Assembly (NCBI RefSeq): GCF_005403045.1
Contig: NZ_BJCL01000011.1
Span: 96,832-160,831 of the forward strand
Source: Pseudaquabacterium pictum
GTDB lineage: Bacteria; Pseudomonadota; Gammaproteobacteria; Burkholderiales; Burkholderiaceae_C
Length of the DNA: 64,000 bases
Reading direction: 5' to 3'
Shown here: piece by piece, positions 7,918 through 18,300 of the stretch
Layout of the letters: every line of letters begins with the position of its first letter
Position numbering within the stretch: position 1 is the stretch's first letter
Notes under the pieces: generated by a model
The model's input: the letters and a program-made list of their open reading frames with translations, nothing else
Told to the model about the DNA's origin: nothing
The model's database searches: none
Program-made: the position numbers and the translations under genes

Positions 7918-9117
7918 TCAGGCCTGCGGCGCCAGCCAGCGCTCGGCCAGCTTCACCCAGTAGGTGGCGCCGGTGCTCAGCACCCGGTCGTTGAAGTCGT
8001 ACGCGGCGTTGTGCACCATGCAGCCGCCGACGCTGCCCACGCCGTTGCCGATGTTGATGTAGCAGCCGGGCACCTTCTCCAGGAAGAAGGCGAAGTCCTC
8101 GCTGGCGGTCAAGGGCTCGGGGTGGGTGACCAGGCCGGTGTCGCCCAGCCAGTCGCGCACCAGCTGCTTGCAGAAATCGGTGTGCTCCGGGGTGTTGTTC
8201 AGTACCGGGTAGCGGCGGATGTAGTTCACCTCGGCCGTGGCGCCGTAGCTGGCGGCCTGGGCCTGGGCCAGCTCGGTGATGCGGCGTTCCAGCAGATCCC
8301 GCACGGTGGGCTGCATGGCGCGCACCGTGAGCCGCAGCTCGGCGGTGCCGGGGATGACGTTGGGTGCATCACCGGCCAGGAAGGCGCCGACGGTGATGAT
8401 GCCGGTGTGCAGCGGCGGCACGTTGCGCGCCACGATGGTCTGCAGCGCCATCACGATGCTGGCCCCGGCCACCACCGGATCGACCGCGGTCTGCGGAATG
8501 GCGCCGTGGCCGCCGGTGCCGCGCACGGTGATGATGCAGGTGTCGCCGCTGGCCATCGCAAAGCCGGGCACGGCCTGGAAGCGGCCTTCGGGCAGGCCGG
8601 GCATGTTGTGCATGCCGAACATCGCGTCACACGGGAAGAGATCGAGGAAGCCGTCCTCCAGCATCTTGCGGGCGCCGGCCAGGCCCTCTTCGGCCGGCTG
8701 GAAGACGGCATGCAGGATGCCGTCGAACTGGCGGGTGGCGGCCAGGTGGCGGCAGGCGGCAAGCAGCATGGCGGTGTGGCCGTCGTGGCCGCAGGCGTGC
8801 ATCTTGCCGAACACCTTGCTGGCCCAGGGCTTGCCGCTGGTCTCGGCAATCGGCAGCGCATCCATGTCGGCGCGCAGGCCGATGCGGCGGGTGCTGTTGC
8901 CCAGCGCGCCGCGCAGCGTGCCCACCACGCCGGTGCCGCCCAGGCCGCGGTGCACCTCCCAGCCCCAGCGCTGCAGCCGCTCGGCCACCAGGTCGCTGGT
9001 GGCGTGCTCTTCGTAGGCCAGCTCGGGGTTGGCATGGATCTGCTGGCGGATGGCGACCATTTCGGCCTCGTGCTGGCGGATGGCATCGAGGGCGGGCAGG
9101 GGCAGGGGGGCGTTCAT
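7918..9117 (-). CDS. M20 family amidohydrolase (hippurate hydrolase-like)
   Basis: 399 residues, the usual length for HipO/IAA-amino-acid hydrolases. It has the metal-binding motif HACGHDGHTAML near residue 105, a PAEEG motif near 140, and the central dimerisation-domain phrase GGHGAIPQTAVDP. A C-terminal SEDFAFF carries the last metal-ligand region. The enzyme is expected to hydrolyse N-acyl amino acids in the cytoplasm using two divalent metals; the exact substrate is unknown. The start at 9117 gives MNAPLPLPALDAIRQHEAEM, typical of the family. It is co-oriented with the upstream SDR gene and the downstream transpeptidase-like gene. Confidence 0.92.
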   Translation of the reverse strand: MNAPLPLPALDAIRQHEAEMVAIRQQIHANPELAYEEHATSDLVAERLQRWGWEVHRGLGGTGVVGTLRGALGNSTRRIGLRADMDALPIAETSGKPWASKVFGKMHACGHDGHTAMLLAACRHLAATRQFDGILHAVFQPAEEGLAGARKMLEDGFLDLFPCDAMFGMHNMPGLPEGRFQAVPGFAMASGDTCIITVRGTGGHGAIPQTAVDPVVAGASIVMALQTIVARNVPPLHTGIITVGAFLAGDAPNVIPGTAELRLTVRAMQPTVRDLLERRITELAQAQAASYGATAEVNYIRRYPVLNNTPEHTDFCKQLVRDWLGDTGLVTHPEPLTASEDFAFFLEKVPGCYINIGNGVGSVGGCMVHNAAYDFNDRVLSTGATYWVKLAERWLAPQA

Positions 9118-9156
9118 CGGGGCCTCGGCTTCAGGGGTGGGGGTTTTGCAGCGGGA

Positions 9157-9962
9157 TCATGCAGGCAACAAGCGCGCCAGCACCGACCAGTAGCGCACCG
9201 GCATCAGCCGTTCCAGCGCGGCGATGAAGTGGGCGTCGCCGCCCACCAGCACCCGGGCGCGGTCGGCCTCGATGCCGCGCACGATGGTGGCGGCTGCCCG
9301 CTCGGGCGAGAGGCGCAGCATCTTCTCGGCCAGGGCCAGGCGGGCCTGCACATCGGCCGGCGCGGCATCAGCCGGCAGGCGGGCGCGGCGGGCAATGTTG
9401 GTGGCCACGCCACCGGGGTGCACCACCGTCATGCCCACGGTGCTGCCGGCCAGCTCATGCCGCAGCGCATGGCTGAAGCCGCGCACCGCGAACTTGGCCG
9501 CCGCGTAGGCGGTCTGCTCCGGTGGCGCGATCAGGCCGTAGACGCTGCTGATGTTGACGATGCGCGCCACCGGCTGCTGCCGCAGCAGCGGCAGGAAGGC
9601 GCGGGTCATGCGCACCAGGCCATGGAAGTTGATGTCCATCAGCCAGTCGAAATCGGCCTCGGCCACCTGGTCGAAGCTGCCGCCCAGGGCCACGCCGGCG
9701 TTGTTGACCAGCAGGCTGACGCGGCCGTGCTGCGCCAGCACCGCGGTCGGCAGCGCGGCCACCGCGTCGCGGCTGGCCACGTCCAGCCGGTGCTGGCTGA
9801 CGGGGACGCCCTGGGCCGCCGCGGCTGCCGCGGTGTCGGCGAGGCCGGCGGTGTCGATGTCGGCCAGTGCCAGGTGGCAGCCGCGCTGCGCCAGCGCCAG
9901 CGCGGTGGCGCGGCCGATGCCGCTGGCGGCGCCGGTGAGCACGGCGACCTGGCCATGGAGCT

Positions 9963-9966
<4 letters not shown>
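9157..9966 (-). CDS. SDR-family oxidoreductase
   Basis: 269 residues starting MKLHGQVAVLTGAASGIG. The cofactor motif TGAASGIG, NNAGVALGG, the Ser of NISSVYG and the YAAAKFAV active site are all present. The C-terminal part (residues 180-269) is typical of SDRs acting on lipids or long-chain substrates (VHPGGVATNIARRA). The start ATG overlaps the stop of the upstream flavin monooxygenase gene as ATGA, so the two are translationally coupled. The pair is often seen in aromatic, terpenoid or fatty-acid degradation clusters; which pathway is not decidable here. Confidence 0.88.
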
Positions 9967-11459
<1,493 letters not shown>

Positions 11460-11563
11460 GGTGCCGGCACTCTACAGCGCCGCACTGGCGGGCTTGTCGC
11501 CAAGCGGTCAGCGCGCGCGCGGGCAGCCCCGCATCATGCCGGCTGGCAACTGCTGGAGCATCC

Positions 11564-11881
11564 ATGGCGATCTACGAACTGCGCACCTACCAGGTCACCG
11601 TCGGCAAGATGAGCGAGGTGACGCGGCTGTACAAGGAGCTGGGCTGGCCGGCGCTGGAGAAGCACCCGAAGAAGCTGGTGGGCTACTTCACCGGCGACAT
11701 CGGCGCGCTGAACCAGCTGGTGCACCTGTGGAAGTTCGACGACGACGCCGACCGCCGCGCCTTCTGGGCCGGGCTGTTCGCCGACCCCGACTTCATGGCC
11801 TTCGCCGCCCAGCTGCGGCCGCTGCTGCAGCACCAGGAGAACAAGCTGATGATGGCCGCGCCGTGGGGGCCGCACCCATGA
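11564..11881 (+). CDS. NIPSNAP family protein
   Basis: 105 residues, starting MAIYELRTYQVTVGKM and containing GYFTGDIGALNQLVHLW. Both are hallmarks of the NIPSNAP ferredoxin-like fold (dimeric alpha-beta barrel). Function is unknown in bacteria, but members often sit beside catabolic oxidoreductases, as here. A GGAG ribosome-binding site precedes the ATG. Its stop overlaps the start of the aldo/keto reductase gene (ATGA), so the two form an operon. It is divergent from the monooxygenase operon with about 100 bp between. Confidence 0.9.
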   Translation: MAIYELRTYQVTVGKMSEVTRLYKELGWPALEKHPKKLVGYFTGDIGALNQLVHLWKFDDDADRRAFWAGLFADPDFMAFAAQLRPLLQHQENKLMMAAPWGPHP

Positions 11882-12867
11882 GCGGCATGCAGTACACCCG
11901 GCTCGGTCGCACCGGGCTGACCGTTTCGCGGCTCTGCCTGGGCTGCATGACCTACGGCGTGCCCGAGCGCGGCGCCCACCCCTGGACCCTGCCCGAAGAC
12001 CAGAGCCGCCCGCTGATCCGCCTGGCGGTGGAGCGCGGCATCAACTTCTTCGACACCGCCAACAGCTATTCCGACGGCACGTCCGAAGAGATCGTCGGCC
12101 GGGCGCTGCGCGACTTTGCGCGGCGCGACGAGATCGTGGTGGCCACCAAGGTGCGCTTCGGCGCGCGGCGGGCGCCCAACATCGGTGGGCTGTCGCGCAA
12201 GACCATCTTCGAAGAGATCGACGGCAGCCTGCGGCGGCTGGGCATGGACCATGTGGACCTGTACCAGATCCACCGCTGGGACCCGGACACGCCGATCGAG
12301 GAGACGATGGAGGCGCTGCACGACGTGGTGAAGGCCGGCAAGGCCCGCTACCTGGGCGCCAGCAGCATGCACGCTTGGCAGTTCGCCAAGGCGAACGAGG
12401 TGGCGCGCCGCCATGGCTGGACACCGTTCATCAGCATGCAGCCCGAGCTGAGCCTGCTCTACCGCGAGGAAGAGCGCGAGATGCTGCCGCTGTGCCAGGA
12501 CCAGGGCGTGGGCGTGATCCCCTGGAGCCCGCTGGCCCGCGGCCGCCTGGCCCGGCCCTGGGGTGCGCACACGCCGCGGGTGGAGACCGATGTGTTCGGC
12601 GCCAGCCTGTTCAAGCACACCGAGGCCAACGACAGCATGGTGCATGCCGCCCTGGCGCAGGTGGCTGCAGCCCGCGGCGCGCCGCTGGCCGCGGTGGCGC
12701 TGGCCTGGTTGCTGCAGAAGCCGGGGGTGACGGCGCCGATCATCGGCGCGTCGAAGCCGGTGCACTTCGACGATGCGCTGGCGGCGCTGGAGATCACACT
12801 GACGGCCGACGAGATCGCCGCGCTGCAGGCGCCCTACCTGCCGCATGCGGTGGTGGGGTTCTCCTAG
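11878..12867 (+). CDS. Aldo/keto reductase
   Basis: 329 residues. Starts MQYTRLGRTGLTVSRLCLG after three residues. The catalytic tetrad is visible: Asp and Tyr in FFDTANSYSDGTSE, Lys in VATKVRFG, His in QIHRWDP. The C-terminal NADPH-binding stretch has IIGASKPVHFDDAL. It most resembles the AKR11/AKR12-like YajO/YghZ branch. It reduces aldehydes or ketones in the cytosol with NADPH; the substrate is not identified. The start overlaps the NIPSNAP stop by 4 bp. Confidence 0.92.
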   Translation: MSGMQYTRLGRTGLTVSRLCLGCMTYGVPERGAHPWTLPEDQSRPLIRLAVERGINFFDTANSYSDGTSEEIVGRALRDFARRDEIVVATKVRFGARRAPNIGGLSRKTIFEEIDGSLRRLGMDHVDLYQIHRWDPDTPIEETMEALHDVVKAGKARYLGASSMHAWQFAKANEVARRHGWTPFISMQPELSLLYREEEREMLPLCQDQGVGVIPWSPLARGRLARPWGAHTPRVETDVFGASLFKHTEANDSMVHAALAQVAAARGAPLAAVALAWLLQKPGVTAPIIGASKPVHFDDALAALEITLTADEIAALQAPYLPHAVVGFS

Positions 12868-12881
12868 CGCCGCGAACGGCC

Positions 12882-14402
12882 TCAGTTCGATGGCGTGATC
12901 GCGTTGTCGGCGCAGACGACACGGTTTCGGCCCGCACGTTTGGCCTGTTGCAAGGCTGAGCTGGCGCGCTGAACCCACTGCTCCACTGTTTCGGAACTGC
13001 CGTCGTGCTGCGCCACACCAATGCTGACGGTGATTTTCAGCGCCGGGCCCCGGGTCTGTTCCAGGCTGGACTGCGCGACGACCTCGCGCAGCCGATCCGC
13101 AGCGGCCACCGCAGCGTCGGCCTGAGCCTGCATCACGACGCAGAACTCCTCGCCACCGTACCTGGCAAGCCAGTCGATGGGTCGAAGGGCGCCGTCAACT
13201 GTCTTCGCGAAGTGGCGCAGCACGGCGTCTCCGACCGGTGCTCCGTGCTCCCGGTTGAAGCGGCCGAACTCGTCGATGTCGATGAAGAGCAGTGAGCGTG
13301 GGCGATGGTCTCGCCTGGCGCGTTCAACTTCACGGATCGCGCGCTTGTCGAATTGCCCGCGGTTGGCCACACCGGTCAGCGCGTCCTGGCGAGCTTCCCG
13401 CTCCAGCGACCGCAGCATCTGCTGACCCATCAGCGACACCAGGCTGGCAACCCGCTGCGTCACGACACGGGTCACGTTGTCGAAGTGGCGCATTTGCAGC
13501 GAGTGCGTGTCGCCGTCGCCCCCAAGCATCTCTTCGAAGAAGGTGGCCCGGTGACGTCCCTGCGCCTTGCTCTCGTAGAGAGCCCTGTCCGCGCGTTCCA
13601 GCCACGCGGTGCCCGACAGCCCTGCTTCGCTCAGTGCAATGCCTGCTGACAGCGTGAGGTCGATCACTGACGCGCTTCCAGCCGATGAGCCTGCAGGCAC
13701 GGCGCAGGACACCTGAAGCAGCGGTTCGATGGCCGTGCGCAGCTCGTCCACGCTGCTGCGTCGCAGCAGCAGCACAAACTCTTCACCACCGTAGCGGCCG
13801 CAGCGGTCACCCTGCATCAGTTGCCCTTTCAGCATCTCTGCCACTGCCTGGAGCACCAGATCGCCAGCCGCGTGGCCGGCCGAGTCATTGATCTGCTTGA
13901 AGTGGTCAAGGTCCAGCATCACCAGGGCCTGCACTGTCAGTTCCGGACCGTCGTCCAGGGCTGCCTGCTGCACCCAGTCCATCGTGGCAACCCGGTTGTC
14001 CAGGCCGGTCAGTGCATCCTGTGCGGTGGCCGACATCGCCTGCCGGTGGTTCCGGACCAGGCGTTGCAGGCGCGCCCACGTCACATCAAGCCCTTCGCCT
14101 GCGACCGTGGCATCCTGGCAGCCGGCCAAGTCGGGCAGCCATTGCGCGAGTTCGGTCGCTGTCGGTAGCAGCAGCAGGATGGGCGTCGCCCGGCCGCTGA
14201 GCGACGGCTGCACGGCCGTTGATTCGGTTGCATTGCCAGAGAGGTTGGCAATCACCACATCCGCGGTTTGCTCGGTGTTGACCGCAGCCATCGGCAGGAT
14301 CTGAACCGAACATCCGCGCTGGCGCAAACCATCGACTGCTTGGGCTGTGTCGTTGTCCGGCACAGGTGTGAACCAGAGGACGCGAAGCGAGTGCACATGC
14401 AT
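12882..14402 (-). CDS. Diguanylate cyclase with two tandem GGDEF domains
   Basis: 506 residues from the ATG at 14402 (an alternative in-frame start is at 14456). Residues 5-115 look like a degenerate receiver domain in which the usual phospho-acceptor Asp is Asn (VVIANLSG, Asn53). The first GGDEF domain (about 128-290) has RYGGEEF at 203-209 without an RxxD inhibitory site. The second (about 335-495) has RYGGEEF at 414-420 preceded by RPID (407-410), an intact I-site. Both keep the LDLDHFK / FIDIDEF metal motif. It should make cyclic di-GMP, with feedback control through domain two. No transmembrane segment is present. The downstream aldo/keto reductase gene is convergent. Confidence 0.9.
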   Translation of the reverse strand: MHVHSLRVLWFTPVPDNDTAQAVDGLRQRGCSVQILPMAAVNTEQTADVVIANLSGNATESTAVQPSLSGRATPILLLLPTATELAQWLPDLAGCQDATVAGEGLDVTWARLQRLVRNHRQAMSATAQDALTGLDNRVATMDWVQQAALDDGPELTVQALVMLDLDHFKQINDSAGHAAGDLVLQAVAEMLKGQLMQGDRCGRYGGEEFVLLLRRSSVDELRTAIEPLLQVSCAVPAGSSAGSASVIDLTLSAGIALSEAGLSGTAWLERADRALYESKAQGRHRATFFEEMLGGDGDTHSLQMRHFDNVTRVVTQRVASLVSLMGQQMLRSLEREARQDALTGVANRGQFDKRAIREVERARRDHRPRSLLFIDIDEFGRFNREHGAPVGDAVLRHFAKTVDGALRPIDWLARYGGEEFCVVMQAQADAAVAAADRLREVVAQSSLEQTRGPALKITVSIGVAQHDGSSETVEQWVQRASSALQQAKRAGRNRVVCADNAITPSN

Positions 14403-14475
14403 CCAGAAATTGGAGCCGAGGTCCTTGGTGCCAGGTCCCCGGATTTGCTCGCACAAAGCGATGCTTGAAGTCGGT

Positions 14476-15699
14476 TCAGACGTGCACAGCCGTCCCAGTC
14501 TGCGCCCGCCGCGCCCGTTGCCGGTTGAACGCCGCCGCCACCGCCAGCAGCCCCAGCGCCCCCACCGCCATCACCGGGCCGGTGCCGGTGCGGTCGACCA
14601 CCAGGCCGGCCAGTCCCACGCCCACGCTCTGCCCCAGGAAGAAGCTGCAGGCGAAGGCCGCCACCGCGGTGCCGCGGCGTTCGGGCGCCATCTGCGTGGC
14701 ATTGGTCTGCAGGGTGTTGTGCAGCATGTAGAAGCCCAGGCCCATCACCATGCAGGCCGGCACCGCCCAGCCCCAGGCCGGGGCGAAGCCGATGGTGACC
14801 AGGGCCGCGGCCATCAGCCAGCCGCCGCCGCGCACCAGCCACACCTCGCCCAGCCGGGCCACCAGCACCCGCGCGCCCAGCGCGAACACCAGGCCGCCCA
14901 GCGCATAGCCCATCACCAGCCCGCCCACGGTGGACAGCGGCAGGCCGAAGCGCTGGTGCAGGTGGGCGGCGATGAAGGCGAACGGCCCGTAGACCACCGC
15001 GCCCTCGCAGAACACCACCACCAGCACCACCCGCGCCCAGGGCTGGGCCAGCACGGCGCGGAACTGCCGCACCATGGTGATGACCGCGCCGCCCGGCCGC
15101 CCTGGCGGCTGCAGCACCGGCGGCGGCAGCCGGCGCCGGGCCTGCACCAGCACCGCCGCCGCGGCCAGGAACAGCACCGCCACGCCGACGAACGGTGTGC
15201 GCCAGGGCAGGTGCTCGGCGGTGTAGCCACCGGCCCACACGCCGGTGGCGAAGCCGGCGATCTGGCCGATCAGGAAGCGCGCCAGCACCGGCTGGCGCCG
15301 CTCGTAGGGCACGGCGTCGCCGATCCAGGCCATGGCCAGCGGGATCACCGCGGCCGCCGCCACGCCGGCCAGCAGCCGTCCGGCCAGCAGGCTGTGGTGG
15401 CCCGGCGCCAGGGCACACAGCAGCGCCGTGCCGGCCGAGGCCACGCAGGCCCAGGTGATGACGCGCAGCTTGCCGAAGCGGTCGCCCAGCGGGCCGAACA
15501 GCAGCTGCGCCAGGCCGTAGGCCACGGCGAACACGGTGACCACCCAGGACGCCTGGCCCAGCGTGGTGTGGAACTCGTCGGCCAGCCGCGGCAGCAGCGG
15601 GTCGGTCATGCGCATCGAGATGCCGCTGGCCATGGCGGCCAGCGACAGGGCGACGATCGCGCCCACCGGCGTGTCGTCAGAAGGGGAAGCAGCAGGCAT
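14476..15699 (-). CDS. Major facilitator superfamily transporter
   Basis: 407 residues and about 12 hydrophobic segments. The MFS loop 2-3 motif reads GPLGDRFGKLRV near residue 70, after TDPLLPRLADEF at the end of helix 1; motif B-like GRLLAGVAAAAVIPLAMAWI follows. This pattern matches drug or metabolite efflux carriers of the DHA1 type, but the substrate cannot be read. It is divergent from the FAD oxidoreductase gene (about 90 bp). The start ATG at 15699 precedes a short polar tail before helix 1. Confidence 0.88.
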   Translation of the reverse strand: MPAASPSDDTPVGAIVALSLAAMASGISMRMTDPLLPRLADEFHTTLGQASWVVTVFAVAYGLAQLLFGPLGDRFGKLRVITWACVASAGTALLCALAPGHHSLLAGRLLAGVAAAAVIPLAMAWIGDAVPYERRQPVLARFLIGQIAGFATGVWAGGYTAEHLPWRTPFVGVAVLFLAAAAVLVQARRRLPPPVLQPPGRPGGAVITMVRQFRAVLAQPWARVVLVVVFCEGAVVYGPFAFIAAHLHQRFGLPLSTVGGLVMGYALGGLVFALGARVLVARLGEVWLVRGGGWLMAAALVTIGFAPAWGWAVPACMVMGLGFYMLHNTLQTNATQMAPERRGTAVAAFACSFFLGQSVGVGLAGLVVDRTGTGPVMAVGALGLLAVAAAFNRQRARRAQTGTAVHV

Positions 15700-15789
15700 C
15701 CGCCATTGTCCCGGCCGGGCGGCGCCGCCGCGGGCGGCGGGCCGGCGTCTGCGATCATGGCGCATGCAAACCTGCAGACCTGCCTGCCG

Positions 15790-17142
15790 ATGAAGGTGGC
15801 CGTGATCGGGGCCGGCCTGGGTGGCCTGGCGGCCGCCTGGCTGCTGGGCCGCCAGCATGCGGTGACCGTGTTCGAGCGCCAGGCGCGGCCCGGCTTCACC
15901 GCCGCCAACGTGCCGGTGCCCGGCCGGGGCGCCGCCGGCAATGCGGTGCGGGTGGATGTGCCGCTGCGGGTGTTCTATCCCGGCTACTACCCCACGCTGA
16001 CCCGGCTGTACGACCTGCTGGCCGTGCCCAGCGAGCCGGTCAGCTATGCCAGCAGCTTCCACGGTCCGCTGGTGCCGGGGCGGTCGCCGCAGGCGCTGTA
16101 CTTCCGCTACCGCAACCTGCGCTGGCGCGGCCGGTCGCACAGCGTGCTGGCGCCGCAGGATCTGTTGCTGGGCGCACCAGCGCGCCAGGTGCTGGCCGGC
16201 GCGCTGCGCTTCCACCGCCAGGCCGTGCCGGCGCTGGCGCGCGGCGCGCTGGCCGGCCTGACCATCGGCGACTGGGTGGCGGCGCAGCGCTTTCCGCGTG
16301 CCTTCATCGACGGCCTGCTGCTGCCGGCGATCAGCACGGTGTGCACCTGCAGCCATGCGCAGGCGGCGGCCTTCCCGGCCGAAGTGGTGGTGGACTACCT
16401 GGCCCGCGGCGTGCTGCGGCAGAGCGTGCACCGCGCGCTGCACGGCGCCGACGATGTGCAGCGCCGGCTGCTGCTGGGCATCGCCGACCTGCGTTGCGGT
16501 GCACAGATCCGCGCCGTGCAGCGGGTGGCGGGCGCGGTGCAGGTGCAGCTGGAGGACGGCCACACCGAGCGCTTCGACCACCTGGTGCTGGCCACCCAGG
16601 CCAACCAGGCGCTGCGCCTGCTGGCCGATGCCAGTGCCGACGAGACCACCGCGCTGGCCTGCTTCCGCTACGCGCCGGTGCAGGTGCTGACCCACACCGA
16701 TGCCACGCTGATGCCGGCGCGCCGGCGCGACTGGTCGCCGGTCAACCTGTGGGTGGACCCGGCAGCCGGCGCCACCGAATCCACCATCTGGGTCAATGCC
16801 GTGCAGCCGATGCTGCAGGGCGCGGCCGACGTGTTCCAGACCGTGGCGCCGTTGCGGCCGGTGGGCCCGGCGCGGGTGCTGGGCGAGGCCCGCTTCGAGC
16901 GGCCGGTGGTCGACGCACGCAGCCAGCAGGCGCTGGCGCAGCTGCAGCGGCTGCAGGCCGAGCCCGACCGCCGGGTGTGGTTCTGCGGCAGTTATGCCCA
17001 GGCCGGCATCCCGCTGCTGGAGAGCGCGGTGCAATCGGCCAGCGTGGTGGCAGCCCGCCTGGGCGCGCCGCTGCCGGGCGGGGCGCTGGCGGATCAGCCG
17101 CCGTCGCTGCCGGCTGGCCGTGTGGCCGAGAGCAGCGCATAG
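15790..17142 (+). CDS. FAD-dependent oxidoreductase (COG2907 / amine-oxidase-like)
   Basis: 450 residues from the ATG at 15790; an ATG at 15757 would add 11. The N-terminus VAVIGAGLGGLAAAWLL is a Rossmann FAD site, followed by VFERQARPG. The block RVDVPLRVFYPGYYPTLTRLY resembles the predicted NAD/FAD-binding proteins of COG2907. These often travel with lipid methyltransferases or cyclopropane synthases and with MerR-type light or stress regulators. The C-terminal FAD clamp is near FCGSYAQAGIPLLESA. Its 3' end overlaps the convergent methyltransferase gene by 49 bp. A membrane-lipid substrate is inference. Confidence 0.82.
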   Translation: MKVAVIGAGLGGLAAAWLLGRQHAVTVFERQARPGFTAANVPVPGRGAAGNAVRVDVPLRVFYPGYYPTLTRLYDLLAVPSEPVSYASSFHGPLVPGRSPQALYFRYRNLRWRGRSHSVLAPQDLLLGAPARQVLAGALRFHRQAVPALARGALAGLTIGDWVAAQRFPRAFIDGLLLPAISTVCTCSHAQAAAFPAEVVVDYLARGVLRQSVHRALHGADDVQRRLLLGIADLRCGAQIRAVQRVAGAVQVQLEDGHTERFDHLVLATQANQALRLLADASADETTALACFRYAPVQVLTHTDATLMPARRRDWSPVNLWVDPAAGATESTIWVNAVQPMLQGAADVFQTVAPLRPVGPARVLGEARFERPVVDARSQQALAQLQRLQAEPDRRVWFCGSYAQAGIPLLESAVQSASVVAARLGAPLPGGALADQPPSLPAGRVAESSA

Positions 17143-17909
17143 CCCAGGCCGGCGGCGCGGCACGGCGGGATCAGCGCGGCGGTGGTGGCCACCGCGCGCC
17201 AGCCGTGGTGCCAGGGCCACAGCCGCTGTGCTGCGGCCTGCCGCCGCACGAAGCGGGCGAAGCCGCCCAGCACCGGGTTGTCCAGCACCTGGGCCTGCAC
17301 ATCGGCAAAGCCCAGGGCTTGCAGGCGCCGCACCTGCGCGGCCAGCGGCAGCAAGTCATCAGGCGGCAGGCCGCACAGCCGGGCGGCGGGCCGCAGCAGT
17401 GGCGCGGCGCCGGCGCGCACCGTCAGGTCACAGCAGGCCAGCCGGCCGCCGGGCCGCAGCCGCGGCCAGACGGCAGCCAGCAGCGCGGCGCGCGGCGCCA
17501 GGTGGTAGGCCGCGTCGACGCAGACGACGGCGTCGAACGGCCCGGCCAGCGCGGGGTGGCCATCCAGCGCCAGGGCCGACCGGCACAGCACCTGGATGGC
17601 CGGCTGGCCGGCGCACCCGGCTTGCGCCAGGCCGGCGGCGGCGGGATCGATCTCCACGCCCACCACCCGGGTGGCGCCGAAGTGGTCGGCCCACAGCCGC
17701 AGTTCGTCACCGGCGCCGCAGGCCAGGCTCAGCACCCGGACGCCGGGTTGCAGCTGCGCCGCCCGGCCCACGGCCAGGGCGAGGTGGCGGCAGGCGGCGG
17801 CGTAGTCGGTGGCGGCTTCGGCGCCGTCCGGCCACAGACCGAGGCTGCCCCAGGTGCCGGGCGTGCCGCCCTGGTGCAGCAGCTGGCGCTGCCGGTCGGC
17901 CGCGGTCAT
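17094..17909 (-). CDS. Class I SAM-dependent methyltransferase
   Basis: 271 residues from the ATG at 17909. SAM-binding motif I is VLSLACGAGDELRL (residues about 59-72) with an acidic end VVGVEIDP, and motif IV is FDAVVCVDAAYHL. The C-terminal half, including RLWPWHHGWRAV, resembles small-molecule or lipid methyltransferases rather than nucleic-acid enzymes. It is third in a same-strand set after a MerR regulator and a 112-residue protein (8 bp gap), and convergent with the FAD oxidoreductase. That context suggests both enzymes act on one substrate. Confidence 0.82.
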   Translation of the reverse strand: MTAADRQRQLLHQGGTPGTWGSLGLWPDGAEAATDYAAACRHLALAVGRAAQLQPGVRVLSLACGAGDELRLWADHFGATRVVGVEIDPAAAGLAQAGCAGQPAIQVLCRSALALDGHPALAGPFDAVVCVDAAYHLAPRAALLAAVWPRLRPGGRLACCDLTVRAGAAPLLRPAARLCGLPPDDLLPLAAQVRRLQALGFADVQAQVLDNPVLGGFARFVRRQAAAQRLWPWHHGWRAVATTAALIPPCRAAGLGYALLSATRPAGSDGG

Positions 17910-17917
17910 GGGCCCGG

Positions 17918-18256
17918 TCAGGCGCGGGTGGCCTGCACCTTCTCGATCAGGGTGCGGGCGGCCAGCTCGCTGTTGAGCGACAGCTCCAGCGGCGCGCGGC
18001 ACAGGCCGGCATGGCCGTAGTGGCGGTTCTCGTAGACCATGGCCGCGGCCGGAAAGCTGGCCAGCAGGCGCTGCAGCTCATCGCCCGGCGGCAGCTGGGC
18101 CAGCTGCTGGTCGAGCTGCTGCACCAGCGCGCGGTACTGCTGCGCACCGATGCTGGCGGCCTGACTCTCCACCCGCTGCAGCAGCGCAGCCAGGGCGACG
18201 GTGGTTCGGAAGGCCCCGGTGGACGGAGCGGCCTCGGGGTGCTGGGTGTGTGCCAT
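17918..18256 (-). CDS. Conserved-looking hypothetical protein, 112 residues
   Basis: I do not recognise a family. The start is MAHTQHPEAAPST; the body is helical (residues 18-65, Gln/Leu-rich) and then has MVYENRHYGHAGLC near 80, with His and Cys in a compact patch. No signal peptide or membrane helix is present. It lies 44 bp after the MerR gene and 8 bp before the methyltransferase gene on the same strand, so it is very likely part of that operon and may be a partner or substrate-handling subunit. Confidence 0.6.
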   Translation of the reverse strand: MAHTQHPEAAPSTGAFRTTVALAALLQRVESQAASIGAQQYRALVQQLDQQLAQLPPGDELQRLLASFPAAAMVYENRHYGHAGLCRAPLELSLNSELAARTLIEKVQATRA

Positions 18257-18300
18257 GCAACGCAGATGAAGGCGGCCGCGCCGGTTGCAAGGGGCTGGCC

